Assembly: GCA_019419645.1 (NCBI GenBank)
Contig: DXZN01000028.1
Span: 13,339 to 23,545, forward strand
Reading direction: 5' to 3'
Source: Collinsella sp.
GTDB lineage: Bacteria; Actinomycetota; Coriobacteriia; Coriobacteriales; Coriobacteriaceae
DNA: 10,207 bases
Below the pieces are notes generated by a model. That model did no database searches, was not told the origin of the DNA, and saw nothing but the letters and a program-made list of their open reading frames with translations. Both the position numbers and the translations under genes were made by a program. Every line of letters begins with the position of its first letter. Within the stretch, counting starts at the first letter, position 1. This document shows, piece by piece, positions 7,101-10,207 of this stretch.

Positions 7101-8929
7101 ATCTCCTTGGGATCGCGCAGCTTAATAACCTTGAACAGGGCATTCTTGATGACGGAATAGGACAGGCCGGCCGCGATGTCGCCCACCGTGGCACCTTCCT
7201 TTTGCGCCTGCTTGACGCGCGAGTTCATAAAGACCGTGCAGCGGCTGCCCAAATCGACCGGGGCCTTGGCATGGATGGCGGCATCGGCGAACGCGCGCAC
7301 GTCCATGTTCATGGACACGGCGAAGCTCTCGATAAAGCTGCCGCAGCCCGATGAGCAGGCCTCGTTGAGCATAATGTGCTCGATGACGCCGTCCTTCACG
7401 CGCAGGCACTTCATGTCCTGGCCGCCGATGTCCAGGATAAACTCGACACCGGGCAGGAATGCCTTGGCGCCGCGCAGGTGCGCAACGGTCTCGATCTCGC
7501 CGGAGTCGGCCTTGAGGGCCTCGATGAGCAGCGCCTCGCCGTAGCCCGTGGTGGTCACGTGGCCGATGGTGCAGCCGGCAGGGATGTGATTGTAGAAATC
7601 GGCCATGATGACCTTGGCCGTGCCCAGGATGTCGCCGTTGTTGTTGCCGTACCAGGTGTGCAACAGCTGGCCGTCCTCGCCCACGAGCGCGGCCTTCATA
7701 GTGGTGGAACCGGCGTCGATGCCAATGAACACGCGGCCGGTGTAGCCGTCCAGCTTGCCCTTGGGGACGACCTCGGTGTCGTGGCGACCCTTGAACTCGG
7801 CAAAATCCTCGTCGGTGGCAAAGAGCGGGTCCAGGCGCTCGACCTCGGCACCCTGCGTGTCGCCCAAGCTGTCGATGGCCTCGATAAGCTGCAGGAACGT
7901 GCTGAGCTTGTTGGACTCGTGCGCCATGGCGGCGCCACTCGCCACAAACAGGTGAGCGTTTTGGGGCACGATACGGTGCTCCTCGTCCAGGTTGAGCGTG
8001 AGGTAGAAGCGGTGACGCAGCTCGGAGAGGTACTGCAGCGGGCCGCCCAGGAAGGCGACGTTGCCGCGAATGGGACGGCCGCACGCCAGGCCCGAGATGG
8101 TCTGGGTCACGACGGCCTGGAAGATGGAGGCGGCCACGTCCTCGGGACGGGCACCCTCGTTGAGGAGCGGCTGCACATCGGTCTTGGCAAAGACGCCGCA
8201 GCGACTGGCGATGGGATAGATGGTGGTGGCGTTGGCCGCGAGCTCGTTGAGGCCGCTCGCGTCGGTGTGCAGCAGGGTTGCCATCTGATCGATGAACGCG
8301 CCCGTGCCGCCGGCGCAGGTACCGTTCATGCGCTGCTCGATGCCGTTGTCGAAGTAGATGATCTTGGCGTCCTCGCCGCCCAGCTCGATGGCGACGTCGG
8401 TGGCCGGGATGAGGGTCTCGACGGCGCGTTTGCTGGCGATGACCTCCTGGACAAACTCCAGCTCGAGCCACTGGGACAGTAGCAGGCCGCCCGAGCCGGT
8501 GATGGCGCAGGTCATCTGAGCCGTCGGCAGCACGGTTGCAGCACCCTCGAACAGGTCGCGGGCGCAGGCACGGACGTCGGTGTGGTGGCGCTGGTACTTG
8601 GCGTAGACGATCTGGTTGTCGTCGTTGAGCACGGCGAGCTTGACGGTGGTGGAGCCCACGTCGATGCCCAGGTGCAGGTTCCCACGAGCGTTCTCGGGGT
8701 TGAAGATCGCGCCTTCGGGGGCGTGGGCGGCGGCTACGGGCTCAGCAGCGGTAGGGGGCTCGGCGGTGAGGGACGTCTCCCCTGCCACGTTCTTGGCATC
8801 GGCAACTGCCTCGGCAACTTTCTCGACAGCCGCGGTCGCGGCCTTCTGCGCGGCGTCCATCACGGTGGGCGCGGCCTCGCGTGCGGCAGCGACCATGCGG
8901 TCCTTAATGCCCTCGACGAGTTTGCTCAT
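4148..8929 (-). CDS. Acyl-CoA dehydratase activase / dehydratase-like Fe-S fusion protein
   Basis: A 1593-residue protein. ATG at 8929 follows GAGGAGAG with five bases between. Residues 1-80: Ala-rich helix and linker. Residues 84-340 and 398-660: two BadF/BadG/BcrA/BcrD-type (HgdC-like) ATPase modules, with phosphate loops GIDVGSTTVK (88) and GIDAGSTTMK (403), and LGGEDAK (183) and IGGQDMK (501). Each keeps a cysteine pair 39 residues apart (205/244 and 525/564), as in HgdC, where the pair holds a [4Fe-4S] cluster at the dimer interface. A Cys cluster follows (686, 689, 693, 712), then a DUF2229-type region (about 748-890) and HgdB-like dehydratase regions (about 945-1060, 1130-1560) with conserved cysteines 1030, 1147, 1192, 1227, 1456, 1482, 1488, 1569 and 1572. 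The family couples ATP hydrolysis to low-potential electron transfer for difficult reductions or 2-hydroxyacyl-CoA dehydration. The substrate is unknown; no CoA-transferase or separate HgdA/HgdB gene is nearby. It is co-transcribed with the TetR gene. Confidence 0.93.
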   Translation of the reverse strand: MSKLVEGIKDRMVAAAREAAPTVMDAAQKAATAAVEKVAEAVADAKNVAGETSLTAEPPTAAEPVAAAHAPEGAIFNPENARGNLHLGIDVGSTTVKLAVLNDDNQIVYAKYQRHHTDVRACARDLFEGAATVLPTAQMTCAITGSGGLLLSQWLELEFVQEVIASKRAVETLIPATDVAIELGGEDAKIIYFDNGIEQRMNGTCAGGTGAFIDQMATLLHTDASGLNELAANATTIYPIASRCGVFAKTDVQPLLNEGARPEDVAASIFQAVVTQTISGLACGRPIRGNVAFLGGPLQYLSELRHRFYLTLNLDEEHRIVPQNAHLFVASGAAMAHESNKLSTFLQLIEAIDSLGDTQGAEVERLDPLFATDEDFAEFKGRHDTEVVPKGKLDGYTGRVFIGIDAGSTTMKAALVGEDGQLLHTWYGNNNGDILGTAKVIMADFYNHIPAGCTIGHVTTTGYGEALLIEALKADSGEIETVAHLRGAKAFLPGVEFILDIGGQDMKCLRVKDGVIEHIMLNEACSSGCGSFIESFAVSMNMDVRAFADAAIHAKAPVDLGSRCTVFMNSRVKQAQKEGATVGDIAAGLSYSVIKNALFKVIKLRDPKEIGSQVIVQGGTFMSDATLRAFEQLTGVHAVRPDIAGCMGAYGAALLARDRAGADGTSTILSAEDIAHLTVTQKHVRCGRCSNNCQLTVNDFGGGRRFITGNRCEKGAGHKKQKTEAPNLFKKKNELLFDREVLSPDEAPRGTVGIPRALNMYENYPFWHAFFTRLGFSVQLSDQSSKKTYQAGIESMPSESVCYPAKMSHGHVMNLIDRDVDFIWMPCVRWERKEDPTAGNCYNCPIVMSYPTALALNIDEIREQNIEFLYPFVPYHDKTELKRRLYQVLAVDRVADAQAGRGRVRGPKITRSEVDAAVNAAFEADARFHEDIQTMGEEALKWVEDHGGHGIVLAGRPYHNDPEINHALPELISSFGFAVFTEDSLAHLVKPERPIRVVDQWMYHSRLYAVARFVTMRNDLDLIQLNSFGCGLDALTTDQVQEILEASGKIYTVLKIDEVSNLGAARIRIRSLMAALKDQEAERLAEATAAGEAYEQGDAAPVAPSMDAPAFASRKYTFEAQRESASTAWPKVPFTEQMREEGYTILCPQMAPIHFDLVKEVFRGAGYNLELLPSTDHDAVEAGLRYVNNDICYPSILVTGQIMEAIESGRYDLSKTAVVISQTGGGCRATNYIALIRKALRESGHPEIPVISLSAVALGEDNPGFKITPALLKQAVYAVLFGDVMMQMLYRCRPYEATPGAANALYEEYMARARKLAPKFNRHNYTKLCREAIRAFDSMPLVGEGTKPRVGVVGEILVKFHPTANNHVVDVIEREGCEAVVPGLLDFFLYSMSNAELQKDELGSSATARASMQALIKLVDWMRTPVEEMLEKSRRFEAPERIGTMADKARTVLSVCNNMGEGWLLTAEMLDLIDHGAPNIICTQPFACLPNHVVGKAVIKELRRQHPESNIVAVDYDPGASEVNQLNRIKLMISVAKENMRAGKGFKLEKVAPLAMDEVTGQMRAHDGCVSCGPTSEEAVASVAERLGRGIKK

Positions 8930-8940
8930 TGTCTCTCCTC
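8930..8940 (-). promoter_or_regulatory. Intercistronic SD site of the activase
   Basis: Only 11 bases separate the TetR stop codon from the activase ATG. They contain GAGGAGAG, so the second gene has its own strong ribosome site and needs no separate promoter. Confidence 0.85.
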
Positions 8941-9651
8941 TTAGTTGTTGGACTCGACGGTTGCGGCGGTGTCGGCCGCGTCCTCGAGCTGCAAGTTCAA
9001 TAGCTTCATGCCGTATTCCGGCACGTTGATATCGATGGGTTGGCCATACAGGTCACCAGGGCGCACAAAAGCGAGCACCGTCATAATGCGCGCCATGGCC
9101 TCGGGCGATTCGGTGAGCCCACGCTCAAACCAGCGCTGAATCATGCCAACCTCGGCGCTCACGACGTAGGTGACGTAGTAGTCAAAGAACGTGCCCAGCG
9201 CCAGGCCCAAAATGCCCGTCTGCGCACGCGGCACCACAGCCTCACGCGCGGTGTCGATGATCCTTTTAATGAAGGCCTGGTCGCCGCCCGGACCCAGCAG
9301 CGCACCGATTAAGTCGCGGTTGGCCGCAAGATAACGCAGCAGCTCAACCGAACCGGGCGCCGGCTCGAGCTCGTCGATATTGTGATAGAGATCGGGCAGC
9401 TGAGCTGCGGTGATGAGCTCAATGCGCTCACGGATCTCGGCCAGCAAGCCGTCCTCGATTTGATTGATAAAGTCGGGGATATCGCGGTAGTGCGAATAGA
9501 ACGTGCGGCGCGTAAGGCCGGCGCGCTCGGTGAGCGACGCGACATTAATGCGCGAAAGGTCGCCGCTTTCGGCAAGCTCGCTGGCAAGTGCCTGGCGAAG
9601 GGCACGCTGCGAGCGAAGGGACCGGCGATCGCATTTCTCGAGCTGGGACAA
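8941..9651 (-). CDS. TetR/AcrR-family transcriptional regulator, TTG start
   Basis: A 236-residue DNA-binding protein, first gene of the operon. The start is TTG at 9651: AAGGAGG lies just upstream and an in-frame TAA occurs five codons before it, so no earlier start exists. Residues 10-60 form the TetR DNA-binding domain; the helix-turn-helix runs about 35-55, with Val-Ala-Ser-Leu-Thr-Glu-Arg-Ala-Gly-Leu-Thr-Arg-Arg-Thr-Phe-Tyr-Ser-His-Tyr. Residues 75-200 are the ligand/dimer domain; the pattern near 170-190 (Gly-Met-Ile-Gln-Arg-Trp-Phe-Glu-Arg-Gly) recalls the TetR_C_7 (DhaS-like) type. The tail to 236 is acidic. It probably represses its own promoter, which has two palindromes, and so also the activase 11 bases downstream. 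The inducer is unknown; an acyl-CoA or hydroxy-acid metabolite would suit the context, but that is a guess. Confidence 0.92.
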   Translation of the reverse strand: MSQLEKCDRRSLRSQRALRQALASELAESGDLSRINVASLTERAGLTRRTFYSHYRDIPDFINQIEDGLLAEIRERIELITAAQLPDLYHNIDELEPAPGSVELLRYLAANRDLIGALLGPGGDQAFIKRIIDTAREAVVPRAQTGILGLALGTFFDYYVTYVVSAEVGMIQRWFERGLTESPEAMARIMTVLAFVRPGDLYGQPIDINVPEYGMKLLNLQLEDAADTAATVESNN

Positions 9652-9672
9652 GCGTCCTCCTTGTTACTCAGC

Positions 9673-9717
9673 CTGTGCGCTATTGCACAGTGCGAGTATT
9701 ATTGCACACCGTGTGCA
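9673..9717 (-). promoter_or_regulatory. TetR-activase promoter with two candidate operators
   Basis: On the minus strand an extended -10, TGC-AATAAT (9698-9706), lies about 47 bases upstream of the TTG; I see no good -35. Two palindromes frame it: TGCACAC-C-GTGTGCA (9703-9717), perfect 7-bp arms overlapping the upstream edge of the -10, and CTGTGC-N6-GCACAG (9673-9690), at the expected start of transcription. TATTGCACA is repeated exactly at 9681-9689 and 9700-9708, 19 bases apart, on one helix face. This arrangement fits autorepression by the adjacent TetR protein. Confidence 0.6.
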
Positions 9718-9743
9718 TCAACACGTAAAGGCAATATTTGGAA

Positions 9744-9772
9744 TGTGACGAGGGGGCAGTCCCTTTGTCACA
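9744..9772. repeat. REP-like palindrome, single copy
   Basis: Left arm TGTGACGAGGGGGC and right arm GTCCCTTTGTCACA flank a central A. Eleven of 14 positions are perfectly complementary; the other three become G-U wobbles in plus-strand RNA, giving a 14-bp hairpin. There is no T-run for either strand. Motifs of this GGGACTG-with-GTGAC type occur, from memory, as dispersed palindromes in many gut bacteria; only one copy is in this window. Confidence 0.45.
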
Positions 9773-9803
9773 ACCCGCCTGGCTTTTGGAGCGGCATTAC
9801 CGA

Positions 9804-9832
9804 TTGTCCAAAATGTCATTCGTGGGTAGAAT
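9804..9832 (+). promoter_or_regulatory. Promoter for an antisense RNA facing the small-protein gene
   Basis: TTGTCC (9804-9809), an exact 17-base spacer and TAGAAT (9827-9832) match four and five consensus bases. Transcription would begin near 9839 and run into the 3' end of the convergent 41-codon gene. No plus-strand coding frame with an SD site follows, so an RNA product is likely. Confidence 0.55.
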
Positions 9833-9838
9833 AGTGTC

Positions 9839-9925
9839 GACGGCAGCCCAAGTTGTAGCTGGCTGGGCAGCGCCGTTGTTTGCATTAGGGGGTCAACGCC
9901 TTAGCGGCGGCGACCCCTTCTGTTG
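9839..9925 (+). ncRNA. Putative antisense RNA antitoxin, about 85 nt
   Basis: This predicted RNA runs from the promoter at 9804-9832 to the hairpin at 9889-9917. It is complementary to the last eight codons and 3' region of the 41-codon gene on the opposite strand, as RatA is to txpA in Bacillus. Its 5' part (GACGGCAG, then GGGCAGCGCC) nearly repeats the toxin leader in the same 5'-to-3' sense. Start and end are inferred. Confidence 0.4.
9889..9925 (+). terminator. Candidate terminator of the antisense RNA, overlapping the toxin stop codon
   Basis: GGGGTC (9889-9894) pairs with GACCCC (9912-9917), and CGCC (9897-9900) with GGCG (9906-9909), around a five-base loop. On the plus strand TTCTGTTG follows, only a modest T-rich tail. 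On the minus strand the same hairpin covers the toxin's last codons and stop. Confidence 0.4.
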
Positions 9926-10026
9926 CGCTTCGAACGCTGCTTGAGTGCCTCGGAAAGGCCGACAAGCGCCGTGAAGAACGAGACCAAAGCGGTCAGAAGT
10001 CTCACGAAATCAATCAAATCGGTCAT
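9901..10026 (-). CDS. 41-residue hydrophobic/basic small protein, putative type I toxin
   Basis: ATG at 10026, TAA at 9901-9903. GGAGGTGAT, a near-perfect anti-SD match, ends four bases before the ATG, strong support for translation. Residues 7-25 (from Phe-Val-Arg-Leu-Leu to Gly-Leu-Ser) are hydrophobic and could cross the membrane. Residues 29-41 hold nine Lys/Arg and end Gly-Arg-Arg-Arg. Size, single helix and charged tail fit bacterial type I toxins (TisB, TxpA/BsrG and Fst types), which insert into the membrane; I do not recognise a specific family. Supporting context: an SD-masking leader hairpin, a palindrome on the promoter, a converging antisense promoter and matching inverted repeats around the gene. 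Alternatives are a holin-like peptide or a small RNA-binding protein. The coding call is firm; the toxin role is inferred. Confidence 0.7.
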   Translation of the reverse strand: MTDLIDFVRLLTALVSFFTALVGLSEALKQRSKRNRRGRRR

Positions 10027-10061
10027 GGGCATCACCTCCCATCAAATGGAGGGCGCTGCCC
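10027..10061 (-). promoter_or_regulatory. Leader hairpin masking the SD site of the small protein
   Basis: On the minus-strand RNA the SD core GGAGG (10035-10039) pairs with CCUCC (10048-10052). An outer stem, GGGCA (10057-10061) with UGCCC (10027-10031), closes the structure directly against the AUG. Ribosome access would need this to open, as in known type I toxin mRNAs. Confidence 0.55.
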
Positions 10062-10090
10062 GGCACATGGAACTGCCGTCAACGATACCG

Positions 10091-10120
10091 ATTCTATCAA
10101 AGCGCAGTTAGATATGCGAA
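10091..10120 (-). promoter_or_regulatory. Promoter of the 41-residue gene
   Basis: The -10 is TAGAAT (10091-10096) with an extended TGA just upstream (10097-10099). TTCGCA (10115-10120) is a four-of-six -35 at an 18-base spacing. The -35 lies inside a perfect palindrome. Transcription would begin about 10083-10086, giving a leader of nearly 60 bases. Confidence 0.55.
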
Positions 10121-10136
10121 TGTTTGTTCGCATATC
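10111..10136. promoter_or_regulatory. Perfect 10+10 bp palindrome with LexA-like core
   Basis: GATATGCGAA, six bases, then TTCGCATATC. The 14-base core on the minus strand reads CGAAC-AAAC-ATTCG, differing at one position from the Gram-positive/actinobacterial SOS box CGAAC-N4-GTTCG. It overlaps the -35 of the small-protein promoter, a place where a bound repressor would block transcription. The symmetry extends six bases beyond the core on each side, so a different dimeric repressor is also possible. Confidence 0.5.
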
Positions 10137-10207
10137 AGAAGATCGGAGCTCGGGTAGGTAGTGCGCACAGATGTGGTGTAAGAGCCGGCGGGGAGCGGGG
10201 GCTTGCG
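10137..10207. other. Right-edge sequence without a recognised feature
   Basis: These 71 bases upstream of the small-protein promoter contain no start codon with an SD site and no RNA gene I can identify. The last 25 bases are G-rich on the plus strand and may belong to a structure cut by the window edge. Confidence 0.4.

Larger units (their letters stand above)
9827..10096. repeat. Imperfect inverted repeats of about 70 bp flanking the small-protein gene
   Basis: The plus strand from 9827 to about 9900 and the minus strand from 10096 to about 10027 align in order: TAGAAT; GTCGACGGCAG versus GTTGACGGCAG; GGGCAGCGCC in both (9865-9874, and 10052-10061 on the minus strand); then TTTGCATTAGGGGGTC versus TTTGATGGGAGGTG. 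Small gaps separate the blocks. The antisense-RNA end thus resembles a copy of the toxin promoter and leader in reverse. The toxin mRNA could pair its 5' end with its 3' region. Confidence 0.55.

Noticed and set aside
4091..7354. Plus-strand open frame of 1087 codons
   Set aside because: It lies wholly opposite the activase gene, whose protein is clearly conserved in its motifs. The plus-strand product is Val/His/Ala-rich without domains and reflects GC-rich third positions of the real gene.
9889..9917. Hairpin as terminator of the 41-residue gene
   Set aside because: On the minus strand it overlaps the stop codon and no T-run follows, so I assign it to the plus-strand RNA instead.
9738..9944. 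Plus-strand open frame of 68 codons over the antisense promoter
   Set aside because: It has no SD site at any start, spans the REP-like palindrome and promoter boxes, and has no domain-like sequence.
9827..10096. Miniature transposable element bounded by inverted repeats
   Set aside because: The repeats are imperfect, contain promoter and leader elements, and I see no target-site duplication outside them; RNA-level pairing explains them better.
9923..10111. Plus-strand open frame of 62 codons opposite the small protein
   Set aside because: The minus-strand 41-codon gene has a near-perfect SD site and a promoter; this frame has neither and is read as its shadow.
10160..10207. Possible tRNA start in the G-rich right edge
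   Set aside because: The bases resemble a tRNA 5' end only loosely and no D-arm or anticodon region can be seen before the window ends.

Overview
The window looks like a chromosomal segment from a GC-rich gut actinomycete of the class Coriobacteriia, most likely Collinsella or a close relative. This is inferred from GC-rich third codon positions, strong Shine-Dalgarno (SD) sites, and the family mix: a giant activase/dehydratase fusion, a TetR regulator, DUF389, and a secreted Ala/Lys/Gln-rich coiled-coil CAP protein. No rRNA, tRNA, CRISPR array, transposase or integrase is visible.

Layout, left to right. (1) Positions 1-2379, minus strand: the N-terminal 793 codons of a secreted coiled-coil protein with a CAP/SCP domain embedded between two coils. 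The gene runs off the left edge. A run of nine G just after the signal peptide is a candidate on/off phase switch. (2) Positions 2380-2686: a divergent intergenic region. (3) Positions 2687-3826, plus strand: a DUF389 membrane protein with an EF-hand-like loop. (4) Positions 3841-4058, minus strand: a decayed, frameshifted gene tail. (5) Positions 9651 down to 4148, minus strand: a two-gene operon. A TetR-family regulator starting at TTG is followed 11 bases later by a 1593-residue acyl-CoA dehydratase activase/dehydratase-like iron-sulfur fusion, which ends at a strong intrinsic terminator. The TetR promoter carries two related palindromes, probably its own operators, so the regulator probably controls itself and the redox enzyme. 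(6) Positions 9744-9772: a single REP-like palindrome.

(7) Positions about 9804-10136: the most interesting part, a compact cassette that looks like an undescribed type I toxin-antitoxin locus. A 41-codon minus-strand gene (9901-10026) encodes a small protein with one hydrophobic helix and a very basic tail. Its leader hides the SD site in a hairpin. Its promoter has an extended -10 and overlaps a perfect 10+10 bp palindrome with a LexA-like core. From the other side, a convincing plus-strand promoter (TTGTCC, 17 bases, TAGAAT) faces the gene's 3' end and would make a roughly 85-nt antisense RNA ending at a hairpin over the toxin stop codon. The two ends of the cassette are imperfect inverted repeats of each other, so the toxin mRNA could fold its 5' leader onto its 3' region, as known type I toxin mRNAs such as hok do. 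The general design recalls TisB/IstR-1 (SOS-induced) and TxpA/RatA (3'-overlapping antisense). All of this rests on reading the sequence and has not been tested. The last 71 bases hold no recognised gene.
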